Assembly (NCBI RefSeq): GCF_900107925.1
Contig: NZ_FNUJ01000001.1
Coordinates: 868,001 to 932,000 of the forward strand
Length of the DNA: 64,000 bases
Direction of reading: 5' to 3'
DNA from: Amycolatopsis pretoriensis
GTDB taxonomy: Bacteria; Actinomycetota; Actinomycetes; Mycobacteriales; Pseudonocardiaceae
This document shows positions 7,783 through 16,746 of this stretch, one piece after another. Under the pieces are notes generated by a model that worked only from the letters and a program-made list of their open reading frames with translations, ran no database searches and was not told where the DNA came from. A program made the position numbers and the translations under genes. The number at the start of each line of letters is the position of its first letter. Within the stretch, counting starts at the first letter, position 1.

Positions 7783-10700
7783 ATGGCGGAGGAGTACGGC
7801 ATCGCCGCCGATGTCGAGCCGGCGGAGGTGACCGCCGTTTCGCGGCGGCACGTCCTGACCGCCGGGACCGGGCTGCTGGCCGGGTTCGGCCTCGCGGCCG
7901 TCCTGCCCGGGGTCGCGTCCGCCGCGCCCGCCGCCGCCGGCGCGCAGGTCGCGAAGACCGACCTCGCCCTGTTCCGCCCGGTGCAGGTGTCCTCGACCGC
8001 CTACGCCGCCACCCCGGCCGGCTTCGCCGTCGACGGCCTCGCCCAGGTCGGCGTCAAGGGCTCCGGCTGGCGCGCCGCGGACGGCGACGGCCAGTGGATC
8101 GTCGTCGACCTGCAGGGCCAGTGCCGGATCGACTCGGTCGTCCTCACCTTCGAAGCCCAGCCCGGCGACGCCGCGTTCGACGCCGCCGGCTCCCGCAGCC
8201 ACACCAGCGGCTTCGAGATCCTCTCCAGCTACGCCGTCTCCTTCGACCTCGACGTCTCCGGCGACGGCAAGGCCTGGCGCACCGTCCACCACACCGACGC
8301 CGGCACGGGCGGCGTCGTCACGATCCCGCTGCCGGCCGTCACCGCCCGCTGGGTCCGCTTCAGCGCCGCGAGCCGCTCGACGACGAACCCGCTGGGCCTC
8401 AACGGTTTCCAGGTCTTCGGCACCGGCCCGCAGAACCGGCCCGCGGTGCACGGCTGGACCAGCTTCCCGGTCCGTCCGCACGACGACCCGCCCGCGCTCG
8501 CCGTCGCGGCCGACGGCACCGTGCCGCTCGAGTCCGGCTGGGTCCTCACGATGGACGACTGGGCGCCGACCGCCGACGGCAAGGCCCTCTCGGGATCCAC
8601 TGTGGACACCCGCGGCTGGCTCCCCGCCACGGTCCCGGGCACCGTCCTGGCATCCCTGGTCGAGCAGGGTCAGCTGCCCGATCCCGTCTCCGGCATGAAC
8701 CAGCTCCAGGTCCCGGAAGCGCTGTCCCGCCACGCCTGGTGGTACCGCCGCCGCTTCGCCCTGCCGCGCGGCCTCGACACCTCGTCGGGCCGGCACGTCT
8801 GGCTCGAGTTCGACGGCGTCAACCACGAAGCGCGGATCTGGCTCAACGGCGCCGAAATCGGCACCCAGAGCCACCCGTTCGGCCGCGGCGCGTTCGACGT
8901 CACGGCGGCGCTGCGCCGCTCCGGCGACCAGGCCCTCGCCGTGAAGATCGCGCCGATGCCACGTCCGGGCAGCCCGGGGGACAAGGGCGCCGACGGCAGC
9001 TCCTGGCGCGACGCCGGCAGCACGATGTTCGACAACTCGCCGACCTACCTGGCCGTGTCCGGCTGGGACTGGATGCCCGCGGTGCGCGACCGCGCGTCCG
9101 GCATCTGGGACCACGTCCGCCTGCGCTCCACCGGCGCGGCGGTCCTCGGTGACGTCCGCGTCGACACGGTGGTGCCCGCCGCGGACACGGCCGAGGTGAC
9201 GCTCACCGTGCCGGTGCGCAACGCCGCCGCGACCGCCCAGCGCGTCAAGGTCAGTGCCGCGTTCGGCCCGGTCAGCGTGTCGGCCACGGTCACCGTGCCG
9301 CCCGGGCAGACCACCGACGTCGCGTTCCCGAAGCAGGTGGTGAAGAACCCGAAGCTGTGGTGGCCCAACGGCTACGGCGACCCGAACCTCTACGACCTGA
9401 CGCTGACCGCGGCGATCGGCGCGAGCACCAGCGACCGCCGGACGGTCAAGATCGGCCTGCGCGAGATCGGCTACCAGTACGACCTGCCGATCGTCATCGC
9501 CGACGGCCGCGCCACACAGACCGTCGACCTCGCGCCGCAGACCGCCCGGTTCGTCCGGATGCAGGGCCTCAAGCGCGCCACGAGCTGGGGTTTCTCGCTC
9601 TGGACGATGGCCGTGCTGGACGGCTCGGGCACCGACGTGGCCCAGGGCAAGGCGGCGTCCTCGCTGTCGGTGGCCGACGGCAACCCGCCCGAGCGGGCCT
9701 TCGACGGCGACCCGAACACGCGCTGGACCTCGGCCTACGACGACAACCAGTGGCTGCAGGTCGACCTCGGGGCCGCGACCGCGTTCGAGAAGGTCGTGCT
9801 GACCTGGGAGACCGCGTACGCGGCGACCTTCAAGATCCAGGTGTCGCAGGACGGCGACACGTGGACCGACGCGGCGTCGGTGGACAACAGCCCGAAGCCG
9901 CTGACGTTCCTCGTCAACGGCGTCAAGGTGTTCGCCCGCGGCGGCAGCTGGGGCTGGGACGAGCTGCTGCGCCGGATGCCGGCCGAGCGCACCGACGCCG
10001 TCGTCGGCATGCACCGCGACATGAACTTCACGCTGCTGCGCAACTGGGTCGGCTCGTCCTACCGTCAGGAGCTGTTCGACGCCTGCGACAAGTACGGCAT
10101 CCTGCTGTGGAACGAGTTCTGGGACGGCTGGTCGACCGACCCGGCCAACCACGACGTCTTCCTCGCGCAGGCGAAGGACACCGTGCTGCGCTACCGCCAC
10201 CACGCGTGCGCGACGGTCTGGTTCGGCTGCAACGAGGGCACTCCGCCGCCGGTGATCGACAACGCGCTGCGGGACATCGTCCACGACCACACCGATCTGC
10301 TCTACCAGGGCAACTCCGCGGGTGGCGTGATCACCGGCGACGGGCCGTACTTCTGGCAGGACCCGAAGCGGTACTTCACCGGTGAGGCGACCGGCGGGAA
10401 GTACGGGTTCTGGAGCGAGATCGGGCTGCCGACGGTGTCGGTGGTGGAGAGCATGCGCAACCTCGTCGGCCCGGACGACCCGGGCTGGCCGATCGGCGCG
10501 CCGTGGTTCCTGCACGACTGGTCCACGGGCGGCAACCAGTCACCGCAGAGCTACCTCGCCGCGATCGACGCGCGGCTCGCGCCCTCGACGAGCCTGGCGG
10601 AGTTCTGCCGCAAGGCGCAGTTCGTCAACTACGAGAACATGCGCGCGATCTTCGAGGCGTGGAACACGAAGCTGTGGGCGGACGCGACCGGCGTCCTGCT

Positions 10701-11388
10701 CTGGATGTCGCACCCGGCCTGGCACAGCACGGTGTGGCAGACCTACGACTACGACCTCGACGTCAACGGCAGCTACTACGGCGCGCGCAAGGGCTGCGAG
10801 GCCCGGCACGTCCAGGCCGACCTGACGACGTGGCAGATCCGCGTCGTCAACCACACGCCGGCGCCGCTGAGCGGGGTGACGGTGACCGCGCGGCTGTTCT
10901 CCTTGGCCGGTGCCTCGCTCGGTGCCGCGGTGCAGCAGAAGCTCGACGTCGCCGCGAACGTCGGCGCGGCGGCGTTCACCGTGCCGTTCGACGCCGCGCA
11001 CCCCGACCTGCACCTGCTCCGGCTGACCCTGACCGACGCGGGTGGGGCGGTGCTGTCGGAGAACACGTACTGGCGCTACCGCAGCGACGCGGCCATGCGT
11101 GCGCTCAACCAGCTCCCGGGCGCGCGGCTGACGTCGTCGCTCAAGGCCGACGGCGACGCCTTCACCGCGACGATCCGCAACGACGGCAAGACGGTCGCGG
11201 CGATGATCCGGCTGTCGCTGCGCGAGCGCAACGGCACCGACCGAGTCCTGCCGACCCGCTACGGCGACAACTACTTCTGGCTGCTGCCGGGGGAGAGCCG
11301 CACGGTCCGCGTCGAGCCGCGGCGGCGCGTGCCGGGCGCCCGGCTGCAGGTGGAGGCCTACAACGTGGCGGCGAAGCTGACGTCGTGA
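7783..11388 (+). CDS. Tat-exported GH2 glycoside hydrolase with two F5/8 C (discoidin) domains
   Basis: 1201 residues from ATG 7783 (GGAG upstream). A Tat signal (SRRHVLTAGTGLLAGFGLAAV) ends near ASAAP. A discoidin carbohydrate-binding domain follows (about 45-220), then a GH2 jelly-roll (WWYRRRFALP...WLEFDGVNHEARIWLNG) and an Ig-like domain (KLWWPNGYGDPNLYDLTLTA). A second discoidin domain (about 567-705) sits between REIGYQYD and FLVNGVKVFARG, the loop that leads into the TIM barrel. The barrel has the acid/base in GCNEG (Glu about 818) and the nucleophile in WSEIGLP (Glu about 879). A C-terminal beta domain completes it. It is an exo-acting glycosidase of the mannosidase/glucosaminidase group. 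The Asn before the acid/base Glu is kept, unlike my recollection of exo-chitosanases such as CsxA, so the substrate is open. It acts outside the cell. Confidence 0.9.
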   Translation: MAEEYGIAADVEPAEVTAVSRRHVLTAGTGLLAGFGLAAVLPGVASAAPAAAGAQVAKTDLALFRPVQVSSTAYAATPAGFAVDGLAQVGVKGSGWRAADGDGQWIVVDLQGQCRIDSVVLTFEAQPGDAAFDAAGSRSHTSGFEILSSYAVSFDLDVSGDGKAWRTVHHTDAGTGGVVTIPLPAVTARWVRFSAASRSTTNPLGLNGFQVFGTGPQNRPAVHGWTSFPVRPHDDPPALAVAADGTVPLESGWVLTMDDWAPTADGKALSGSTVDTRGWLPATVPGTVLASLVEQGQLPDPVSGMNQLQVPEALSRHAWWYRRRFALPRGLDTSSGRHVWLEFDGVNHEARIWLNGAEIGTQSHPFGRGAFDVTAALRRSGDQALAVKIAPMPRPGSPGDKGADGSSWRDAGSTMFDNSPTYLAVSGWDWMPAVRDRASGIWDHVRLRSTGAAVLGDVRVDTVVPAADTAEVTLTVPVRNAAATAQRVKVSAAFGPVSVSATVTVPPGQTTDVAFPKQVVKNPKLWWPNGYGDPNLYDLTLTAAIGASTSDRRTVKIGLREIGYQYDLPIVIADGRATQTVDLAPQTARFVRMQGLKRATSWGFSLWTMAVLDGSGTDVAQGKAASSLSVADGNPPERAFDGDPNTRWTSAYDDNQWLQVDLGAATAFEKVVLTWETAYAATFKIQVSQDGDTWTDAASVDNSPKPLTFLVNGVKVFARGGSWGWDELLRRMPAERTDAVVGMHRDMNFTLLRNWVGSSYRQELFDACDKYGILLWNEFWDGWSTDPANHDVFLAQAKDTVLRYRHHACATVWFGCNEGTPPPVIDNALRDIVHDHTDLLYQGNSAGGVITGDGPYFWQDPKRYFTGEATGGKYGFWSEIGLPTVSVVESMRNLVGPDDPGWPIGAPWFLHDWSTGGNQSPQSYLAAIDARLAPSTSLAEFCRKAQFVNYENMRAIFEAWNTKLWADATGVLLWMSHPAWHSTVWQTYDYDLDVNGSYYGARKGCEARHVQADLTTWQIRVVNHTPAPLSGVTVTARLFSLAGASLGAAVQQKLDVAANVGAAAFTVPFDAAHPDLHLLRLTLTDAGGAVLSENTYWRYRSDAAMRALNQLPGARLTSSLKADGDAFTATIRNDGKTVAAMIRLSLRERNGTDRVLPTRYGDNYFWLLPGESRTVRVEPRRRVPGARLQVEAYNVAAKLTS

Positions 11389-11475
11389 CCCGATTGGTGC
11401 GGGCGCACGAATCCGAGACGTGAATTCGTCCCTCCCGACGAACTAGGCTGGCGGCGTCCCGCCTAGCTTCGGGAG

Positions 11476-13116
11476 GTGCTCGTTTCGGTGAACCTGCGCC
11501 CGCACGCCAGCCTCGGCCGCGTCCTCGACGACCTGGGCGGCACGCTCCTGGACCTCGTCCTCGGGGACGCCGACCGGCCCGGCGGCATCGGCGGCGTCGC
11601 CATCCACGACCCGCTCGACGAACCCGCCCTGCCGCAGCACGCCCTGGTGCTGGGCGTCGGCCTCGCCGAGCCCGACGAGGTGGTGCGCCAGCTGCGGGTC
11701 CTGGCCCGCCACGACGCCGCCGGGCTGGTGCTGCGCGCGCCGGTCACGGTGACGGCCGCGATCACCGCCGCCGTCGAGGAGTCCGGCGTCGCGCTGCTGA
11801 GCCTGGCGCGCGGCGCGTCCTGGGCCCAGCTCGCGGCGATGCTGCGGTCGCTGCTGGCCGAGGGCGACGTCGGCGACGCCGAGCCCGAGACCCTCGCCGG
11901 GCTGCCGTCGGGCGATCTCTTCGCCGTGGCCAACGCGATCGGGGCGCTCATCGACGCGCCGGTCACCATCGAGGACCGCCGCTCGCGCGTGCTCGCGTTC
12001 TCCGGGCGCCAGGACGAAGCCGACCCCTCGCGCGTCGAAACCATCTTGGGCCGGCAGGTGCCCGAGCGGTTCTCGCGGATGCTGGCCGACCGCGGCGTGT
12101 TCCGCGAGCTCTACCGCAGCGACCGGCCGGTGTACGTCGACCGGCCGGACGAAAGCCCGGAGGGGTTCATGATCCCCCGCGTGGCCGTCGCGGTCCGGGC
12201 CGGCGACGAGATCCTCGGCTCGATCTGGGCCGCGGTGCGCGAGCCGCTGACGGCCGACCGAACCCAGGCGCTGTGCGACGCGGCCCGGCTGGTGGCGTTG
12301 CACCTGCTGCGCGTCCGGGCGGGCGCCGACGTCGAACGCCGGCTGCGCGCGGACCTGCTGAGCACGGCGCTGGAAGGTGGGGCGGCCGCGCGGGAAGCGT
12401 TGAGCCGCCTGGGTTTGGCGGACCAGCCGGTGGTCGTGCTGGCGCTGGCGGTGCTGGAGAACGGTGCCGAGGACGCGGAGGTCGCGACCGAGCGCCAGCG
12501 GCTGGCCGACGGCCTGGCGATGCACCTGAGCGCGGTCCACCCGCGCTGCGCGGCGGCGCTCGTCGGCGACACCGCGTACGGGCTGGTACCGGTGACCCGC
12601 GACGCCGACGGCGAGCGCCGCGCGCTGCGGATCGCGAAGGACTTCCTGGACCGGGTGGGCGACCGAGTCCGGGCGGTGATCGGGATCGGGCCGGTGGCGC
12701 GCAGCGCGGCGGAGCTGCCGGAGGCCCGCGACAGCGCGGACCGGGCGTTGCGCGTACTGCGGTCGGGCAGCGGAGCCGGCCGCCGGGTGGCGGCTTTGGC
12801 CGACGTGCACGTCGAGGCGCTGTTGTTGGAGCTGCAGGATTTGGTGGCGGCCCGCGGCGACCGCCCGACCGGCCCGGTCGCCCGCCTGCTCGACTACGAC
12901 GAGCAGCACCACGCCCATTTGGTCGAGACGCTGCGGGCGTGGCTCGACGCTTTCGGCGACGTGATCGCGGCATCGGCGGCGGTGCATGTACACCCGAACA
13001 CGTTCCGGTACCGCCTGCGGCGATTGGCGGAGGTCGGGGGGTTCGATATGACGGATCCGGAGGCTCGTTTCGCGGCGATGCTGCAGTTGAGGGTGGTGGC
13101 ACCGCCGGCGAGTTGA
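11476..13116 (+). CDS. PucR-family transcriptional regulator
   Basis: 546 residues. GTG 11476 lies just after a TAGCTT hexamer and may be leaderless; GTG 11488 with GGGAGG upstream is the alternative. The N-terminal part resembles the purine-catabolism regulator PucR-like region (ALVLGVGLAEPDEVVRQLRVLA). A GAF-like middle (VTIEDRRSRVLAFSG) and a GGDEF-like CdaR/PucR central domain follow (RVRAVIGIGPVARSAAELPEARDSADRAL). The PucR C-terminal helix-turn-helix is clear (VIAASAAVHVHPNTFRYRLRRLAEVGGFDM). Such regulators control catabolic genes in response to small metabolites. No obvious target is adjacent, and it is flanked by a decayed repeat region. Confidence 0.88.
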   Translation: MLVSVNLRPHASLGRVLDDLGGTLLDLVLGDADRPGGIGGVAIHDPLDEPALPQHALVLGVGLAEPDEVVRQLRVLARHDAAGLVLRAPVTVTAAITAAVEESGVALLSLARGASWAQLAAMLRSLLAEGDVGDAEPETLAGLPSGDLFAVANAIGALIDAPVTIEDRRSRVLAFSGRQDEADPSRVETILGRQVPERFSRMLADRGVFRELYRSDRPVYVDRPDESPEGFMIPRVAVAVRAGDEILGSIWAAVREPLTADRTQALCDAARLVALHLLRVRAGADVERRLRADLLSTALEGGAAAREALSRLGLADQPVVVLALAVLENGAEDAEVATERQRLADGLAMHLSAVHPRCAAALVGDTAYGLVPVTRDADGERRALRIAKDFLDRVGDRVRAVIGIGPVARSAAELPEARDSADRALRVLRSGSGAGRRVAALADVHVEALLLELQDLVAARGDRPTGPVARLLDYDEQHHAHLVETLRAWLDAFGDVIAASAAVHVHPNTFRYRLRRLAEVGGFDMTDPEARFAAMLQLRVVAPPAS

Positions 13117-13382
13117 GGTCGGCTTCGGCCTGCCCCGGCGCGCTTCGCCATGACAGCCAACCGAATCGCGCCGCCGGGCTTAGGTCGGCGGTTCGGACGC
13201 CGCTCGGCGCCCGCTTCGCCGCGACAGCCGGCCTGAGCGGGGCGGCTTCGCGCCACGGCGGCACCGCTTTGCCGCGCAGCCCACCCGGCGTCGGCGGCCC
13301 CACCCATCCCCGGCGCCCGCTTCCCGCCGCAGCCCCACCCCGTCCCCGCACCAGCGACCGGCCCCGCCCGAAATGTCGGTGA
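13117..13382 (+). repeat. Decayed tandem-repeat spacer after the PucR gene
   Basis: A TTG at 13113 overlaps the PucR stop (TTGA) and opens an 89-codon frame ending at 13382. Two imperfect units of about 66 bp share words such as AGGTCGGC and CGCTTCGCC-GACAGCC. Only about four fifths of third positions are G or C, clearly below real genes here, so it is probably not a functional protein. It resembles the repeat-built mini-ORFs at 4135 and 32808 and may be a decayed version. Confidence 0.4.
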
Positions 13383-13394
13383 TTAACGACCGAC
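13375..13394. promoter_or_regulatory. Short inverted repeat with AT-rich centre
   Basis: GTCGGT (13375-13380) and ACCGAC (13389-13394) flank the 8-bp spacer GATTAACG. The site marks the boundary between the decayed repeat spacer and an orphan reading-frame tail. It could be an operator remnant or a recombination scar. Confidence 0.3.
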
Positions 13395-13490
13395 CTTAAA
13401 AAGGCGGGCACCGCGGGCATCACCGCCGACGAATGCACCCAGGTCGGCAACGCCGTGAAGGCCACCCAGCTGGACCAGGACCCCAGCTGA
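13383..13490 (+). pseudogene. Orphan 3' end of a lost gene
   Basis: From 13383 a frame without a start codon runs to TGA 13488-13490 and encodes LTTDLKKAGTAGITADECTQ and a further VGNAVKATQLDQDPS. From about 13398 nearly every third position is G or C and there are several Asp and Lys codons, which is coding-like. No start codon or upstream portion is present. I read it as the C-terminal remnant of a gene whose 5' part has been replaced by the repeat spacer. The parent family is not recognised. Confidence 0.4.
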
Positions 13491-13497
13491 GCGGACC

Positions 13498-14697
13498 TCA
13501 GGACCGCGGGACCGACTCGACGCCGGCCAGCAGGGCGTCGACGTCGGCTTCCGTGGTGTACGGCGCGATCCCCGCCCGCACCGCGCCCGTGTCGCCCAGC
13601 CCGAGGTGCCGGGAGCACTCGATCGCGTAGAAGCTTCCCGCGGGTGCGTTCACCCCGGAAGCCCCGAGGTGCTCGTACACCGTCTGCGACGCGACGCCGT
13701 CGATCGCGAACAGGACCGTCGGCGTCCGGTGCCGGTCCGGCGCGCCGTACCGGGTCACGCCCGGGAGCGCGGCCAACCCGGTGTCCAAGCGCGCGAGCAG
13801 CGCGTTCTCGTGGTCCTCCAAGGCGGACAACGAGCCCAGCAGCCGCGCGCGGCGCGAGCCCGAGCCGGGCACCAGACCCGCCAGGAAGTCGATCGCCGCG
13901 GTCGTGCCGGCCAGCAGCTCGTACGGGAGCGTCCCCAGCTCGAACCGCTCCGGGACCGCGTCGGTCGACGGCAGCAGCTTGTCCGGGCGCAGCGTCTCCA
14001 GCAGCGCCGGCGCCGCCGCGAGCAGGCCCAGGTGCGGGCCGAGGAACTTGTACGGCGAGGACGCGTAGAAGTCGGCTCCCAGCGCCGTGACGTCGACCGG
14101 TGCGTGCGGCGTGAGGTGCACGCCGTCGACGTACAGCAGCGCGCCGGCGTCGTGCACCGCGGCCGCGATCGCCGGGATGTCCGGCCGGGTGCCGAGCAGG
14201 TTCGACGCAGCCGTCACCGCCACCAGCCGCGTCCGGTCCGACAGCAGCCCGGCGACGGCGGACGTGGCCAGTAGCCCGGTCGCGGGATTGAAGTCCGCCC
14301 AGCGCACGGTCGCGCCGGCGGCTTCGGCGGCCTGCACCCACGGGCGGATGTTCGCGTCGTGGTCGAGCCGGGTGACGACGACCTCGTCGCCGGGCCCCCA
14401 GTTCTTGGCCAGCGTGCGGGAGAAGTCGTACGTCAGCTGCGTCATGCTGCGCCCGAAGACGACCCCGGCCGGGTCGGCGGCGAGCAGGTCGGCGACGGCT
14501 TGACGCGCTTCGGCGACCACCGCGCTCGCCCGGCGCTCGGCGGCCGTGACGACGCCGCGGTTGGCGATCGCGGCGCACAGCGTCCCCGCCACGGCTTCGC
14601 CGACGACGTCGGGAACCTGCGACCCGCCCGGTCCGTCGAAGTGCGCGGCGGCGAGGGTGGGGAAGTGCTTGCGGATCGTCCGCACGTCGTAGCTCAT
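13498..14697 (-). CDS. Cysteine-desulfurase-like class V aminotransferase
   Basis: 399 residues from ATG 14697. It is a fold-type I PLP enzyme: YFDGPGG-type start (AAHFDGPGGSQVP), VVVTRLDHDANIRPW around the cofactor face, YVDGVHLTPH with the cofactor Asp, and SSPYKFLGPHLG with the PLP Lys. The length and the DHDAN and YKFLGPH signatures fit the cysteine desulfurase-like (CsdA/SufS-related) family of actinomycetes. No conserved active-site Cys loop of a true desulfurase is obvious at the C-terminus (ASGVNAPAGSFYAIECSRHLGLG), so the real reaction may be a related C-S or C-N lyase. It is 20 bp downstream of a small conserved gene and probably shares its transcript. Confidence 0.85.
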   Translation of the reverse strand: MSYDVRTIRKHFPTLAAAHFDGPGGSQVPDVVGEAVAGTLCAAIANRGVVTAAERRASAVVAEARQAVADLLAADPAGVVFGRSMTQLTYDFSRTLAKNWGPGDEVVVTRLDHDANIRPWVQAAEAAGATVRWADFNPATGLLATSAVAGLLSDRTRLVAVTAASNLLGTRPDIPAIAAAVHDAGALLYVDGVHLTPHAPVDVTALGADFYASSPYKFLGPHLGLLAAAPALLETLRPDKLLPSTDAVPERFELGTLPYELLAGTTAAIDFLAGLVPGSGSRRARLLGSLSALEDHENALLARLDTGLAALPGVTRYGAPDRHRTPTVLFAIDGVASQTVYEHLGASGVNAPAGSFYAIECSRHLGLGDTGAVRAGIAPYTTEADVDALLAGVESVPRS

Positions 14698-14717
14698 GGC
14701 GCCAGCGTGCCAGGAAC

Positions 14718-14939
14718 TCAGCGGTTGCGGGGGTGCTCGCGGGCCCGCCGCTCGTTGCCGTGCTTGTAGTTGCCGGTGGCGCGCGCCAGCAGCAGCTGCC
14801 GGTCGTCACCGCGGTCGGCGGCGGCCAGGAAGCGCGCGGCGGCGGACCCGCGCAGCGTCCCGGCCGGGCGGCCGTGGTGGGTGATCGTGACGGTGCCGCG
14901 TTCGTCCACGCGGTAGGCGAAGCCGGTCGGTGTCCCCAT
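14718..14939 (-). CDS. Small conserved protein of unknown function
   Basis: 73 residues from ATG 14939; the longer open frame upstream has no ribosome site. The product starts MGTPTGFAYRVDERGTVTIT, has a central RGSAAARFLA helix and ends with the basic stretch ATGNYKHGNERRAREHPRNR. Similar small basic proteins with the YK-GNER tail are, from memory, widespread in actinomycetes, but no function is known to me. It lies just upstream of the aminotransferase gene on the same strand. Confidence 0.6.
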   Translation of the reverse strand: MGTPTGFAYRVDERGTVTITHHGRPAGTLRGSAAARFLAAADRGDDRQLLLARATGNYKHGNERRAREHPRNR

Positions 14940-15069
14940 CCGCCCAGGCTGGCACGCCGGGCAACCCGTTTTCGGGAGCAGCGGCCCCGGGGCCGGCTCG
15001 GGGGTTTCCCGGATGGCGCCGGCGCGGGGACCCGACAGAATGCGAGAGATGATCCGAGGGGGACGAGGG

Positions 15070-16299
15070 GTGCGAGCCAAGCTCGGGAACGTGTACGTGC
15101 TGCTGGGGGCGCAGGTGCTCGTCCTGGCGGTGCTGCTGGTGTCCTACAACGACGGCCGGGTGCGGTTCCCGGCCTACCGCGTCGACCTCGACGTCTACCG
15201 GCTCGGGTCGGCGGCGCTGCTGCACGGCGACGCCCTCTACGGCACCCTGCCGCCCACCGGCGACGGTCAGCTGCTGCTGTTCACCTACCCGCCGTTCGCG
15301 GCGGTCGTGCTGGCACCCCTGTCCGTGCTGCCGTACTGGGCCGCCTGCCTCGTGGTGACCGTCGGCACCCTCGGCCTGCTCGCGCTGGTGCTGGTCACGG
15401 TCCTGCGCGCACTCGGCGCGCGAGCCGGCTGGCGCCGGGTCGCGGCGCTCCTCCTGGCCGCCGAAATCCTCGAGCCGGTGCTGCGCACGGTGTACGCGGG
15501 GCAGATCGACGTGCTGCTGCTCGCGCTCGTCGTGCTCGACGTCCTCGTGGACACCCCGCGGTGGCCGCGTGGCCTCCTGATCGGGCTCGCCGCCGCGATC
15601 AAGCTGACCCCGGCGGTGTTCCTGCTGTACTTCCTACTCCGCCGTGACACGCGGGCGGCCGTCACGAGCGCCGTCACGTTCCTCGCCGCGACGGCGCTGG
15701 GCTTCCTGCTGGCCGGCGCCGACTCGGTCCGGTACTGGACCGGCGCGCTGTGGGACACCGGCCGCGTCGGCGAGCCGACCTACGCCGGCGACCAGTCGCT
15801 GCTGGGCCTGCTCGCCCGCGCCGGCGTGCCGGCCGAAGCGCGGACCGCGTGGTGGCTGCCGCTGGTCGCGGTGGTCCTCGTGCTGACGGCGCTGGGGGTG
15901 CGGCGGGCCCTGCAAGCGGGGGAGAAGACGGTCGCGCTCGGCGTCAACGCCGTCGGCGGGCTGCTGGTCTCGCCGATTTCGTGGACGCACCACTGGGTCT
16001 GGGCCGTCGTCGTCCTGCTCGGCTGGGCGGAGCTGGCGCGCCGTACTCGGCGGCGCGGATTCGCCATGCCGGCGGGCGTGGGCGCGGTGCTGTTCGTCGC
16101 CGGGCCGCAGTGGTGGTGGCCGCGCGGCGGGGAAGCCGAGCGCGACTGGACGTTCCTCCAGCAGCTGACCGGCAACGGCTACGTCCTCTTCGGGTTCGCC
16201 GTGCTCGTCACGGCGGCGCTGGTGCGCTTCCCGCGGCCGTCGGACGACTTCAGCGGTTCCGTCCCCGTTGCCGCCAGCCGGCTCCCAGGACGAGCATGA
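15070..16299 (+). CDS. GT87-type polyprenyl-phosphate-mannose mannosyltransferase
   Basis: About 409 residues. GTG 15070 follows GAGGGGGACGAG; ATG 15049 in frame is an alternative. There are roughly ten hydrophobic helices. The first loop carries RVDLDVYRLGSAALLHGDALYG and FTYPPFAAVVLAPLS, and there is an AAAIKLTPAVFLLYFLLRRD motif. These are hallmarks of the DUF2029/GT87 family (PimE-like). The loop Asp is the expected catalytic base. It probably adds a mannose to a lipid or glycan on the outer face of the membrane. Its last 50 bases overlap the convergent gene at 16250. Confidence 0.85.
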   Translation: MRAKLGNVYVLLGAQVLVLAVLLVSYNDGRVRFPAYRVDLDVYRLGSAALLHGDALYGTLPPTGDGQLLLFTYPPFAAVVLAPLSVLPYWAACLVVTVGTLGLLALVLVTVLRALGARAGWRRVAALLLAAEILEPVLRTVYAGQIDVLLLALVVLDVLVDTPRWPRGLLIGLAAAIKLTPAVFLLYFLLRRDTRAAVTSAVTFLAATALGFLLAGADSVRYWTGALWDTGRVGEPTYAGDQSLLGLLARAGVPAEARTAWWLPLVAVVLVLTALGVRRALQAGEKTVALGVNAVGGLLVSPISWTHHWVWAVVVLLGWAELARRTRRRGFAMPAGVGAVLFVAGPQWWWPRGGEAERDWTFLQQLTGNGYVLFGFAVLVTAALVRFPRPSDDFSGSVPVAASRLPGRA

Positions 16300-16669
16300 C
16301 CGTGCCGAGGCCGAGGGCGAGGCAGACCCCGGCGGTGTTCATCGGCAGCACGTCGGTGACCGCCTGCGGCAACGGGAGCAGCCCGGCGAGGCCGACCACG
16401 GCGTAGCCGATACCGGCGGCGAGCAGGAACCGGGCGGCCAGGCGCGACGAACGGGTGCAGAACACCGCGACGGCACCGGTCAGCAGGTGCAGCAGAGCCC
16501 ACAGCCCCGACACCGCGACCACTCCGAAGAGCCAATGCGGGCCACCGCCGTCGGCGACGCCCGACATCAGCTCCAGCGCGGCGAGCACGAGGAACAGCAA
16601 GCCGATCAGCATGCCCATGCCCTGGACGGGGGCGGGACCGCGCCGGGTCTCGGGTTCGGTGGCCGTCAT
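16250..16669 (-). CDS. DUF4383 membrane protein
   Basis: 139 residues from ATG 16669, with GGGGAACC upstream. Four hydrophobic helices (MGMLIGLLFLVLAALELMSG, WLFGVVAVSGLWALLHLLTG, ARFLLAAGIGYAVVGLAGL, MNTAGVCLALGLGTVMLVLG) and the LHLLTG turn fit the DUF4383 family. Function unknown. Its 3' end overlaps the mannosyltransferase gene by 50 bp on the opposite strand. It is divergent from the SRPBCC gene. Confidence 0.8.
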   Translation of the reverse strand: MTATEPETRRGPAPVQGMGMLIGLLFLVLAALELMSGVADGGGPHWLFGVVAVSGLWALLHLLTGAVAVFCTRSSRLAARFLLAAGIGYAVVGLAGLLPLPQAVTDVLPMNTAGVCLALGLGTVMLVLGAGWRQRGRNR

Positions 16670-16746
16670 GTTCACCAGGTTCCCCGAGGAACGCCTTTTA
16701 ATGCACGGTTTCAGGGGTAACCGAGGGGTCGATGAAAGGTGAGCCG

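Noticed and set aside
7676..7831. A possible 51-residue hydrophobic peptide upstream of the GH2 gene
   Set aside because: Third positions are not GC-rich, there is no ribosome site and it runs into the GH2 start; more likely promoter or leader sequence.
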